DNA from: Papaver somniferum
Lineage: Eukaryota; Streptophyta; Magnoliopsida; Ranunculales; Papaveraceae
NCBI RefSeq assembly: GCF_003573695.1
Contig: NW_020621936.1
Span: 1,674,001 to 1,738,000, forward strand
Length of the DNA stretch: 64,000 nucleotides
Direction: 5' to 3'
The notes below the pieces were generated by a model. It was not told the DNA's origin. It worked only from the letters and a program-made list of their open reading frames with translations, and did no database searches. The position numbers were made by a program, and so were the translations under genes. Below are positions 9,761-21,800 of this stretch, piece by piece (within the stretch, counting starts at the first letter, position 1; each line of letters starts with the position of its first letter).

Positions 9761-10300
9761 CTCTAATTTCATGAAAAACTCCTTGATTTCATGGTATTTT
9801 TGCACAAATCATCATATAATAATAAAATAAATAAAATTATGAAAACTTGTGGGACCGGCCTAGCCGGCCGGCCATGCCCTAGCCGGTCCCACACACCCTT
9901 TGCTTTTTATTTTATATTTTTATCCTATTTTTCCTTGAATTCATCAAATTCCTTGATTTTATGGTATTTCTCTCAAATTAGGAAAAATTCCCTCAAATCA
10001 TCAAAAATACCTAAAAATATTAAAAAATTATGAAAAACTCGTGGGACCGGTCCATAGCCGGCCGGCCATGCCTCCATGGTCCCACACGCCCGTGTTTTTA
10101 TTATTTTAATATTTTGCTTCCATGAACTCATGAAAACTCCTTCAATTCATGGAAACTCCCTAAATTCATCAAATTTCTCAAAATTCATGAATTTTTCATA
10201 AAATCATCAAAATATTATAAAATTAAGGAAAAGGCACCACGGGACCGTGGTCACGACCGGCCGTCCATGCCTTGACCACGGCGGTCCCACGCCTCCTCAT
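9425..10300 (+). repeat. GC-rich hairpins at about 190-bp spacing in the family C LTR
   Basis: Five GC-rich blocks in otherwise AT-rich DNA, near 9460-9512, 9655-9717, 9848-9895, 10040-10090 and 10235-10292. Each has complementary flanks around CCGGCC-like cores, for example TGTGGGACCGGC...GCCGGTCCCACA and GGGACCGTGGTCA...TGACCACGGCGGTCCC. AT-rich spacers share phrases such as CTCCTTGATTTCATGGTATT. Repeated in the 3' LTR (about 20110-20945). Confidence 0.8.
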
Positions 10301-11583
10301 TCCTTATTTATAATTATTTTCCATCATCTCATGGTGTTTTCTTCAGTTTCGTCGAAACCCTAATTTTGGCATATTTTCTCGAATGGATGCTCAATTGCGC
10401 GCCAGAAAATATCAAAATTCTCCGGACTGAGACGCGGACGCCTTGGGGACACGAGCACACTATCTTGACCGACCAAGATTGGATCTTTGGCTCACGGAAG
10501 CCGGTCCCATCAATTTTTCACAGTTTTGACCTAATTTGCACAATTGCTCGTATCAGGTCCAAAACTCTTCCAAACACTTTGGATTTTCATGAAGTGATCG
10601 TCAGGCGGTCACGTGACAAGCCAGGGCCGGTTTCATGACTCCATGGTCGGTCCCTCGCCTCGTCATAATTGATTAGGTTTTCTCACCTAAGGCTCGGACG
10701 AGTATTTTGAATAAATGATTAAGCCAGCATTTAATCATTCTTCCACCAACAAATCGTCAACTCTTCAGGAGTTCTTCGTATTTGCTCACGTGAGCATATG
10801 GACACTACATGGTTGATCCACGGTCCCATGTAGTCGCTCCTCCTTCGTCCCATGGTTAAACTTCTGACGAACCATGAATTGATCATCAATTGATCAAATT
10901 AGGGTTTCTGAATCCAAGGGTCATCATTCCAGATTCCAACCTTAATAATTTTACGACGGCCTCATGGTCATTAATTTTATTAATTATACTCGGTTCTACA
11001 CCAGTGTTCTAATTAATATTTTTGGTACGCTGCCAATAATCCAGATGAGCAACACATGCTCAGACGATCAAATATTCAACAATTCATCACATGAGCAACA
11101 CTTTCTCAGATGATAAATATTTTCTAAAACCAAGGAATGTTGGTTCAACAATCAATATTCAACGATCCATCGAATGAGCAATACTTGCTCACTTCATCGT
11201 AAGAACTATACCTCTGTCTCATGACATGTTCAATTCATGAGTTTCAGAACATCATGTCCAACTCAGCAACTACATGGACTCATCGTCCCATCAAACCACG
11301 AAGTAATCAATTGACTAACAAACCACGAGACGTCAATCGTGTCACTTGGGGGGATATCAATTAGGGTTTTGGTCTGGCGGTCTACGGCACGTATGTTCAA
11401 ACACACGATGGAATGTGAACAAGTCTTGCAATCAATTGAAGGAATTCACGAGGTAGTGGGTGGAAAATCGACCAAGTCTCCACACGTTGAGCAGCTGGTT
11501 TCAAACACGATCTCCACTTCCCCACTCCTTGATTCCATCAACTGTCACACTTCATGGAATCATGGTGTCTAAAATTCCAGCAA

Positions 11584-11591
11584 TATAAATA
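11584..11591 (+). promoter_or_regulatory. TATA box of the family C LTR
   Basis: AGCAATATAAATAAGTCTC, about 430 bp before the LTR end. The 3' LTR carries the same motif near 22238. Confidence 0.65.
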
Positions 11592-12018
11592 AGTCTCTGA
11601 ATCATGATTGAATCATCAGCATCAACAATATCATCAATATCACATCTCATTTACAACACGAGATCATCAACTCACCAATTGAGCAACTACTCTCAATTGA
11701 GCAATTCCAATCATTCAGAGCTTATCATATTCAGAATTCACACACCCACAATCTTTGATTACCATTGATTCCACACATTTCTCAGCTTCCCTCCTACAGA
11801 TCAACCCATCCTCTCTTGTGACCGAATTTACTCTGGAACGGTCATTGTCTTGATTTAGGCCGGAGTACTACAGATTGATCTCTCGAATCTAAAGCCCCCC
11901 CTTTGCAGCGGTGCATCTGTGTGAGGTTTAATATTTCGCTCGGTTCGAGGAGTATCCTCCGTACGGTCGTCTCCTCAATTCCTTAAAAACCAGCAAATCG
12001 TTTTTCCCCATCTACAGA

Positions 12019-12037
12019 TTGGCGACCACAGTGGGAG
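12019..12037 (+). other. Primer-binding site of element C
   Basis: TTGGCGACCACAGTGGGAG, two bases after the LTR end at 12016. Identical to that of element A. Confidence 0.8.
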
Positions 12038-12072
12038 ATCATTCTCTCGGTTGCAATCTCAATTCGGCAGGA

Positions 12073-13240
12073 TGGTCGGTCTTAGGTATGGTTCAGTTAC
12101 CAATCCGGGTTCAACATCCAAATCTAACATTGCAAGTCCTAGTGGTACTCCCAGCAAGTACTACTACTATTAACGTTGCAGGCCCTAGTGGTAGCGCTAA
12201 CACCACTCTTCCGGCCAGCAATATCACGTCACATGTTACTATCACTCTTCCAAGCACTGGTGCTCCAGAGATAGCCCTGTAAGTGACGACACTGGCGCCA
12301 TCAACAACCCACTCTTCGGTTGGTCTCCTGAAGAAACCAGAGGAAATCAGCTTGATCTCATGAAGGTCCAGACTGACGTGGCTGCAACACAGAAAGAGTT
12401 GTATGCTTATCTCAAAACTCTCACAGACAAGTTTGCGTCTGAACGAACTCAGCCTCAGCGCGAAAAAGGAGAATCTAAAGAAACATCTTCAACTGATGAT
12501 CCTGAAATCTCTCCAATCCATGTTGTACAAGATGAAGAATTCCGCAAAGCTGCAGATGACTCTCCAGAAAAGGAACTTGCAGGCTTCATCGCTCGTGAGG
12601 ACCTGGAACGCTTCATGGAGGATCGAGGAAAATACAAAGCATCATCTGTTCATCGTTATCAACCTTCATACCTTGTTGCTACGTAAATAATTTCTTTATC
12701 GAAGGGCTACACTTCCCCAACGTTCGCACTATATAACGGAACATGGAGCGCTGGAGAACACGTCTCTCGATCCCTGGAGGCACTAGGAGAGCATGAACAA
12801 AACGAAATGATCCCAATCTACAGAGCCTTTCTCTGCGACTCCAGACTCTCTCAGAACTTCATGAAGCATCCAAACGATCAACAACTACTACACCTGCTTT
12901 GCTGAGCAAAGTCTACAAGGTCGAGGAACCTCGGAGCAGCCGATGCCTGATCAACAAACAATATAATGTCCAACCTTCCATGAACGTTATTGCTCAAGAA
13001 AAAGGAAAGCTTCTGCTCAAACACGCGACATCCAACACCTCTTCCTACAAAAGCATCACGGAAGGATAACCAATCTTGCACAAACCTCGACCTGGCATCA
13101 ACGAACGGGAAAATGATCGAACATACTCAAACTTCTCATGAAGGAGTGATCGAGTTACTGGAAGTCTGGGTTCAAGACGGTGCAATCAAACTGTTGCTCA
13201 TCATAGAGAGCCAACATTAAGAACCCAAGGTACTGTCACC
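12073..13240 (+). pseudogene. Gag remnant of element C
   Basis: Starts near ATG 12073 (MVGLRYGSVTNPGSTSKSN) and is soon broken by stops and frame changes. The best piece is 12360-12686, 108 residues: helical N-terminus (AATQKELYAYLKTLTDKFAS), acidic linker, and EDLERFMEDRGKYK. A later piece near 13130-13220 reads IELLEVWVQDGAIKL, matching the ILELLEAWVRDGEVQL block in the gag of element A and so marking the gag C-terminus. I see no intact capsid or knuckle. Position directly after the primer site fits gag. Not functional as it stands. Confidence 0.65.
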
Positions 13241-13389
13241 TTCATAGATTTACCAATCAGTCGACAAGTAACTGCAATATTTTGAAGCACGTCACCAAAG
13301 AGAAGGTTGATCCACAATAGCTTCAACTGGGCACTGGAGGAGTACACAAGAGTCCTCTCCCAATCATAACCTTTACACTCTCTGAACAA

Positions 13390-14070
13390 CTTATCAAAGA
13401 GGCAGTTCAATCCTTGGTCGAACGTGAATTGCTCTATCTGTCGAAGGCACAAAAGAGAGACATGTTCACAGCACTGAACCACATCGTGTCAAGAAGTCCA
13501 TTCCGGAAATACTTCTTGAGCCTCCAGCCACAAACCAAGAGATATACGACTGGGGACTGCTTTCCACAGTCGAAGAAACAAATTTGGAAGAACGTTGATC
13601 GATGTCGGCACCGCCATCAACATTATTCCACTGAAAACCTCAGAGCCGCAGGCATCAGTCGACAAGAATCTAATCATGCTCCCATCTCAATCAGAGACCT
13701 TGAAGGAACGCTTGGAATACTTATGGCTACATCACTCTCAAAGTGAACATAAGTTCAACACTGGACAAAAACCAAGTTTCACATAATCAGGAAGATCCAG
13801 GATATGACATGTCCTTCAGACGAGCGTGGATCCACGCTGAAAAGATGGGTACTTACAAAGCGCCTTTGGTTACACGTCTCTCCAACGAAGAAAGTTCTGA
13901 TCCAGAAGATTTGACGGACATTCCATCATCAGAGTACTTGGAGGAATTTCAAATTTTGACGAGGTTGAAGAAAGAACCTGCAAAAGATGCATATGCATCC
14001 ATCAAGAGGTTCCGCACTCAGGCAAGTCTCATCCCACGTCTATGTCATTTATTTCCTCACATGCTATCCT
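13390..14070 (+). pseudogene. Aspartic protease remnant of element C
   Basis: Near 13595-13680 one frame reads IDVGTAINIIPLKT, the active-site strand of Gypsy proteases (usual pattern D-S/T/G-G-[ST]-A, then NIIPLKTL); the next conserved words (LRAAGIS) are in another frame. Further on, 13795-13850 reads DPGYDMSFRRAWIHAEK, the second protease block (usual form GYDMLLGRxWIH). Several frameshifts separate them. Downstream, 13850-14070 continues open as an acidic stretch (SSDPEDLTDIPSSEYLEEF). The reverse transcriptase that should follow is absent. Confidence 0.7.
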
Positions 14071-14399
14071 AGCATGGGGACTCAATCTGCTAGCAACTCT
14101 GCAAGACATATGAATGGTAGCTTCACCACATTAGTATTTTACCAAGTGGTTGAATCTGACGCTCCTCCGAATCAAGCACTGAAACATTCATTACCGAGAT
14201 GATGTCCAAACATGGCAAAGAACACTTTGGGTGTTTCTCCTGCAAGTCCATGTGTTCCACAAAATCAGAAAGCTCTGATGTCTGCACAAGTGTCGAATCC
14301 CACTACCGCAACGAAAGGGATGATGAATCAATGGAAGATACTCCAGGGCCGAGATGATCAAACATTCGATGCTTAAGGAATATACGCTTCAACGCTCAA
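14071..14399. other. Degenerate interior of element C; nothing recognised
   Basis: Short frames only. This is where pol should begin; no RT motif (DGxSGYNQI, YxDD) was found on either strand. Confidence 0.4.
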
Positions 14400-15080
14400 G
14401 CATCTAAGAAGCCATCAAATTGTACTCCCAATCAAAGAGTACAACTTCAGCACAAATATCTCGACGATGACACATTGATTCAACACCAGCACATCAAAGT
14501 GTAACTAAACGATAAGTCTTCATTATCCCATGATAAGACTTCTGAAGCATATGCAACATCATTCATACATGGATGACACTAACTCCTTCAATATACACTG
14601 GGCAACCTGAGGTGATTTCGTGAAACTTCATCAACGGGTTTTCGCTACATCACAAGCCCCTGCATGATTGAGGAACTTTCTCTCTTCACCAATCACATCC
14701 AGTATGAAAACTCTTGATGCCATCTACCGCAACAATGTCGACTCACTGACAAAGCCAGTTCGTGGTAAAGTTATGCTTTCAAGATTCAGGTTGAACTCTC
14801 AGTACACCTTCATCTTACGGACGCTCAACTCATCAACTAGTTCGTGAATGTAAAAGGCTCACTGGATGGAGGAGCAAAGATTATATCTATAATCATGGTT
14901 CTAGCCTTTTTCGGTCTTTGGAGCAATTCAACCATGGCATCAGCATCAAATAATCTCTAAAGGAACACCATCCATGATCTCAGCATCGACAAGGATCTCT
15001 GGAGCGTAATCATTCATGGTCTCAGCACCAACAACGGTCTCAGGAGCAACATCCTCAGGGCTTCATCAACTAATCATTCT
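14400..15080 (-). pseudogene. Older relic of the antisense gene of element C
   Basis: Two short blocks match the last exon of the spliced antisense gene: TACTCCCAATCAAAGAGTAC (14419-14446 against 16089-16111) and AACTAGTTC plus flanks (14832-14850 against 16288-16304), in the same order and orientation. Upstream on the minus strand (15066-14955) an open acidic run (PEDVAPETVVGAETMNDYAP) resembles the acidic linker that precedes that module. It reads as a decayed second copy on the same strand. Confidence 0.5.
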
Positions 15081-15900
15081 CTTAAGTGTTACACATGAAG
15101 CAGACTTCTCCAAGACTAATGATTCATATCAAGATGTGTAGACCTGATAACATGCTCACATGAAAGTATTCCCAAAGCTGGCACGATTGGTGGGCATAAT
15201 CCAAAGTCTCCTCCAAGATGTTCTCATCGCCTCTACAAATGAGATAAGACATGCTCCGGGCCATGGGTTTACAGAAACGTACCAATGGGTGATGAATGGG
15301 ACAATACTTCCTCAACAAAAGATGTTCGTTTATGTTTCTTCTACAACATACCAAAAGGGCGCATCAATCGGACATACGAGCTGAAAGATATGGCCTTTAC
15401 CGTCAGGTCTACGGAATCTGAAAAATTTGTACGGGATTACAAATTGCAAATGCGCACGCTTCGTTGGATGACCTCTACAACTCCAAATTGAGTGATTCTT
15501 TTCTCATTTGATAACTCAGCCTCTTAGCTTCGAAAGTTAGGGTCAAGCATCGAATTCCGACCTTGTATGAGGTCCCTACAGCTTCTAGAGCGTACAACAT
15601 GCAAGCAACAATTCTTAGACGGGATTCATGACTTCCACAATCGATCGGTGTCCACCAGGTCTCTTCGCTAAGTCCTTCATCAAGGTACCTCCAACTTCGA
15701 CCACCTAGGTCTTTACATCAATTTTTCTACCTGGGTCCTCTATCTAGGTCTCACCAGAAGAAGGGAAAACGAAAGGGAGAGACTTAACAAAATACTGGGG
15801 ACTGACGGTCCACTTGTCAAGACGATCGATTTCACAATCCAAAACCAATCAAGAAATCAAGATCAGAATAAAACCTCACATCCTCAGAAGTCCAAGGTTC
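15081..15900. other. Interior of element C, no gene recognised
   Basis: A plus-strand open run at 15285-15491 (68 residues, FFYNIPKGRINRTYELKDMA then DYKLQMRTLRW) looks more protein-like than its surroundings but matches no family I know. The rest is stop-rich. Confidence 0.35.
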
Positions 15901-15920
15901 AAGATATCATGGAAAGAAAA

Positions 15921-17954
15921 CTAAAGAAAGTCAGCAAAATAAGATTTATGCTTTTCTTCATCCATCTTCTTCAACACGGCATCACTGGTGGTGAAAGAAG
16001 TGTCACTTTCCACCGCTTTCCTTATAGCATCAATCTTTTGACGAAGCCACTTCAAATTGAAGCCAAGTTCTTCAGCTTTCTTCAAGTTGTACTCCCAATC
16101 AAAGAGTACAACCCGGGTGACAGTATTTCCAGTTGTGATGCGGATATCATTTATAACACGCAATATGGCTTCTACTTGCCTTGTCAAGAAATAACTATGC
16201 TCCGGATCCTTGGTAACGACGATGTGCCCATACATCTTCCACGGTTTCTCGTACAAGCCTGCATATCCAATGGGAACGCTGAATCCGCCAACTAGTTCAT
16301 GATACGGGAGTGAAGCATCGAACATAGGATCAAAAGAAACTCCTGCACTTGGATATTCATGCACCACTATACGGTTCTCAATTACTGGAGCAGCCTCCAG
16401 GGCAACAGTTTCTTCAGTATTCTCTACTGGTGTTTCGGTTTCTTCTATCACTGAAGCAAGAACAATCTGAGTTTCCAAGAATTCAATGACAACCTTCTCA
16501 TCACCTTCAAGTGAAGAGATGGTTGTCTCTTCATCAATAACTCCAGGGCAGTTTGAGTTATCCTCATTGGTTTCAATATCCTCAACTTCGGTATTTGGCA
16601 CCTAATACGAAGATTACATGAGGTTAGAGTCATTTAAGCTTAAACCAAATGAGATCATAAAATACATCATACAAGCAATCCAACATTATCAATATTAATC
16701 ATTATACACTCAAGGAACGAGCAAATAGCATGAAAGTCATGAAAATACGTTTTACGGTAACCTCGTCTGAAGAAATTGTACTCTGCCCTGTACTAAAAGA
16801 CGAACTGGGAGCAATCTACGAGGAATCTGAATATGGGTTATATACCATTATCTTCGTATGGATGTCCTCTATAAGGTCTCAAAATTTCATGACAATCCGA
16901 TGAACTAGCAAAGAGATGTGGCTAAAACATGGAGCAACATGCCATCTGAAAAAGTTCTGAAGGTCTCCTGGAAGTTCACTATTTCGTCTTTTTCAGGCCC
17001 TAAACATGCTCAAACTTCAAAGAGCTTCTTTACTAAAACTTGGAAATTTTCTAGGATTGAAGATACGTATGCAAACCGCGAAAATCCGACTTCGGACGAA
17101 GATTCTACAGCGTTTCTAGTATAATCTGAAGTCTGAAATTTTCCGATGACGTATTTCGGCAAAGTTATCCATAAATTCACATGGATTTTCATTCATTCAT
17201 TCACGAATCAGCGATATCATACTTATTTGAAGAAATTACAGGATATATACTTACTAAGGGAGTCTCTAAATCATTTGAAGGCTCGACGATGCCATAATCT
17301 CCGTTGACAACACCGCTATCTCCATTCGGTTCGGGATTTCGGGAATTCTCCATATTCCCATCTCCCAAAGAAGAGTGTGCTTCATCAACATGATTCTTAT
17401 ATAAAATGATTTCTTCCTGGATTCATCAACAAAAATTATTATTATTTCATTCAAGGAGATGCCGCAATCACCTGCACGAAAGAGATATTTACATCGACTT
17501 CTTCATCAGTACTGGATTCCTGAATTGTTCGCCTGGGAACAAGTTGAAGACCGTCAATTGATGGAGAAAAGGTCTGAAAAGAAATAACAAAACCTTGGTC
17601 TCGTGATCCTAATTGCACGGGCAGGAAAAAGTCATGACATAAGGAGCGTTAACAACTCACCAAAGAAACGGCTGGGGACTGCACGTCATTTGCTAACATC
17701 ATGTAGTCCTTACTTCTGGGGTGCTCCGCCCCGAAGACTTTCTTCCATTTTCGAGGAGTCTACATTGATCTGAAACCTCACTACATGATCATCCTGTGGT
17801 ATAGTTGATGAAATAACCAGGAGTACAACTCAATATGAAGGATCTCTCACCATCACTCAGAGGTCCCAGAAGTACCATTTCTTGAAGTTACACCCACGGA
17901 GATGTCATCCCTGGAAACATTGTCTTTGAAAGTGTCATCATGGGAGTCAGTCAT
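15921..17954 (-). CDS. Spliced antisense gene of element C with a PEARLI-4-like C-terminal module
   Basis: Minus-strand exons with clean GT-AG borders: 17954-17851 (start MTDSHDDTFKDNVSRDDISV), 17759-17661 (TPRKWKKVFGAEHPRSKDYM), 17573-17472, 17416-17255, a possible tiny exon near 16782-16762, and 16601-15921. Exons 2-4 are 99, 102 and 162 bases, all phase 0. The last exon codes 226 residues: an acidic linker, then HELVGGFSVPIGYAGLYE and W-x3-GHI, TTGNTV, FDWEYNLKKAEELGFNLKW. This follows the layout of plant PEARLI-4/phospholipase-like C-termini; no catalytic motif is visible. Exon 1 is 104 bases and meets a TGA just before its donor, so one base seems lost. The gene runs opposite to the element, before the 3' LTR. 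Function unknown; possible alternatives are a captured host gene or an element factor. Confidence 0.7.
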
Positions 17955-18846
17955 TCTTGCAAAGTGGCTGTGACAGATGCATAACATTCAGCGCATCATT
18001 TATACAAAGTGCAGGATTCAACAAAACAACGAATCATGGAATAAAGATGCTCACATCAGCGTCTGCAAAAATGGTAACTTTCAAATCTTACCTGTTTACG
18101 ATTCCACTAACAATACATGAGTTAATACTTCAAATCTTGCTCATTCCTTCAAACCTGCTAAGACGAGCAAAATTCTGACATGATTTTCACAAAACCGTGA
18201 ACAACCCACGTAAATTTTACAATGTGAACATTCACTGGTTTCTCAAAATCTGGACAGACGTCCATTCTACGATTATGAAAACTCACATATAGACATTCTT
18301 TCACCATGTATGGTTGTCTACTTTCAACAATTGTTCAAAATCAAAACATTGATTTTACAAAATATATTTTAACGTGAAACTCACGTGAATTTGAAAAAAT
18401 ATATATATTTTGCTCCTTCACGCGAGCATCCACCTTTGAAACGAGAGTTTATTCCACTTTGTGAGATCTCACATATTTTAAAAATAATTTTTTTTTTCGT
18501 GAAAGCTCATAGACAAATTTTTATCATTAGACTCAGGTCTATTTGTTGTTTCTTAAACTAACGAACGAATGAGCGTCTGCGCTAAAACGGATTCCTTTCT
18601 TGGGCCCGGCCCGCGAATCCTAAACGACCAAGGTCCCATCGTCCAAACCAGCGGTTCAACACCAATTTATGCTCATCAAACGACGCTCCAATTATGACAT
18701 TGAAGCCTTCATCAAGTCGTGGTTTGCTCATGCTCTCTAAATCCGGTAACGTCTCAACTTACGACTAAGTTCAATTGCTGGTATTATTATTTATGGCCGG
18801 AAAATCACCATTTAATGCTGACTGAGGAACACAGCTTTCCTCAATA
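17955..18846. other. Non-coding interior next to the 3' LTR of element C
   Basis: AT-rich, with only short frames. It contains phrases such as ACTCACGTGAAT and is the likely promoter side of the antisense gene. No clear TATA box was placed. Confidence 0.4.
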
Positions 18847-18860
18847 AGCAGGGGACTTAA
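18847..18860 (+). other. Polypurine tract of element C
   Basis: AGCAGGGGACTTAA directly before TGTAGATGG of the 3' LTR; nearly the same as in families A and B. Confidence 0.8.
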
Positions 18861-21800
18861 TGTAGATGGTGGATTTTCGACAAGGGCTAAAATCGTAAAC
18901 TCATAATTATACGAAGCTCTGATCCAGCAATCAGTGATTATTTCAATATAGTATCACGAGATGGTGGATTTTCGACAAGGGATAAAATCGGGTCTCTCAT
19001 CGAATTCTCAACGGAGAGTACTTTCTCTCAGAGTACATGTAGATATGTAGTCTCACGACTGGACAACGACATATCTCATGAATACTGAACACTTTCAGTG
19101 ATTATTTCTATATAGTATCACGAGATGGACGTCTCATAGACAGCTTGGTCTGCTAGTATAGAGCGATAACGTCTTCAGGAACAAACAACGAGTTTACCCT
19201 GACTATATAAAGGATATGACTTACCGACAAGCTCATATCGGGATAATTAATTCTCCTAGACAGCTTGCTCTGCTAGTATAGAGCCACAAAGTTAATTATT
19301 CCTAATTACAATTGCTCCTATTCCATGGTCGAATCCACGACTGGTCCCATGGAATGGCAATAACTATTTCTCATATTCCATGATCGAATCCACAACTGGT
19401 CCCATGGAATGGCAATAACAATTGATCCTATTCCATGGTCGAATCCACGACTGGTCCCATTGAATGGCAATAACAATTGATCCTATTCCATGGACGAATC
19501 CGCGACTGGTCCCATGGAATGACAATAACAATTGATCCTATTCCATGGACGAATCCACGACTGGTCCCATGGAATGGCAATAACAATTGCTCTTATTCCA
19601 TGGTCGAATCTGCGACTGGTCCCACGGAATGACAATAAACAATTGTTCTGATTCTATGATCGAATCCACGGCTTGATCTCATAGAATAACAATAACTATA
19701 TTATCTCATTACTCCGATTTCATGATCGAATCCACAACTGGTCTCATAAATGGTAATAGATAAATCTTAATTACTCCGATTCTATGGTCGAATCTACGAT
19801 CCCATGGAATGGTAATGCTCACTTTATTATTCTGAATTCGTAGTCGAATCCTCAGCTGATCCTATGAATTAATAATAAACATCTTATTACTCAGTTTTGT
19901 GAATTATTCTCCACTGAATTCCACAATTAATAATAAATAATCAACAACCGGGCGTCTGAGCTACTCTAAGTAAGCCCCGATTCAAATGGTGAAAGTGTAT
20001 TCAACGACGATAGACTAACAGTCACCGCACGAACGAGTATTTCAAAATACAACGAAACGATGAACCTATGCAAAATAGGGAAGAAAATAATAAATAATTA
20101 AAAATATTGACCAAGGTGCTGGGAACACGGACACACGACCTAGCGACCGTGCCGTGATCAGTTCCACGCCAGTTTATATTTTTAATACATTTTTATTATT
20201 TTCCATGATTTGATGAAAATTCTCTCATCTGATCAAATCTCCTTCGTCTTGAGGAAGCTCCTCGGTTTCATGGTACTTCCATAAATCCATAAAAAATAAT
20301 ATAAAATTAAGGAAAGGAGTGTGGGGCGTGACCATTGGCCAACCGTCCATGCCTTGGTCCCAGCCGGCCCCACACCCCACGGTTCCTAATTATTTTATTA
20401 TTATTATTATTATTTCTCTAATTTCATGAAAAACTCCTTGATTTCATGGTATTTTTTGCACAAATCATCATATAATAAAATTATGAAAACTTGTGGGACC
20501 GGGCCACTAGCCGGCCGACCATGCTATAGCCGGTCCCACACGCCCTTTGCTTTGTTATTTTATTATTATTTATCCTATTTTTCCTTGAATTCATCAAACT
20601 CCTTGATTTTATGGTATTTCTCTCAAATTAGTAAAAATTCCCTCAAATCATCAAAAATACCTAAAAATATTAAAAAATTATGAAAAACTCGTGGGACCGG
20701 TCCATAGCCGGCCGGCCATGCCTCAATGGTCCCACATGCCCGTGTTTTTATTATTTTAATATTTTGCTTCCATGAACTCATGAAAACTCCTTCAATTCAT
20801 GGAAACTCCCTAAATTCATCAAATTTCTCAAAATTCATGAATTTTTCATAAAATCATCAAAATATTATAAAATTAAGGAAAAGGCACCACGGGACCGTGG
20901 TCACGACCGGCGGACCATGCCTTGACCACGGCGGTCCCACGCCTCCTCATTCCTTATTTTATAATTATTTTCCAACATCTCATGGTGTTTTCCTCAGTTT
21001 CGTCGAAACCCTAATTTTGGCATATTTTCTCGAATGAATGCTCAATTGCACGCCAGAAAATATCAAAATTCTCAGGATTGAAACGCGGACGCCTTGGGGA
21101 CACGAGCACGCTATCTTGACCAATCAAGATTGGCTCTTTGGATCATGGAAGCCGGTCCCATCAATTTTCACTGTTTTGACCTAATTTGCACAATTGCTCG
21201 TATTAGGTCCAAAACTCTTCCAAACACTTTGGATTTTCATGAAGTGATCGTCAGGAGGTCACGTGACAAGACAGGTCTGGTTTCATGACTCCATGGTCGG
21301 TCCCTCGCCTCTTCATAATTAATTAGGTTTTCTCACCTAAGGCTCAGACGAGTATTTTGAATAAATGATTAAGCCAACATTTAATCATTCTTCCACCAAC
21401 AAATCGTCAACTCTTCAGGAGTTCTTCGTATTTGCTCACATGAGCATATGGACACCACATGGTTGATCCACGGTTCCATGTAGCCGTTCCCTCCTTCGTC
21501 CCATGGTTAAACTTCTGACGAACCATGAATTGATCATCAATTGATCAAATTATGGTTTCTGAATCCAAGGATCATCATTCCAGATTCCAACCTTAATAAT
21601 TTTACGACGGCCTCATGGTCATTAATTTTATTAATTATGCTCGGTTCTACACCAGTGTTCTAATTAATATTTTTTGGTACGCTTCCAATAAGCCATCAGA
21701 TGAGCAACACATGCTCAGACGATCAAATATTCAACAATTCATCACATGAGCAACACTTGCTCAGATGATAAATATTTGCTCAAACCAAGGAATATTGGTT

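Larger units (their letters stand above)
8256..12016 (+). repeat. Element C 5' LTR
   Basis: 3,761 bp. From its start: a leader with the small inverted repeat GCTCTgctagtatAGAGC, an array of 55-bp dyad units (about 8650-9270), a set of GC-rich hairpins about 190 bp apart (9425-10300), a region rich in ATGAGCAACACNTGCTCA-like phrases (about 11040-11190), a TATA box at 11584 and the end at CTACA. Confidence 0.92.
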
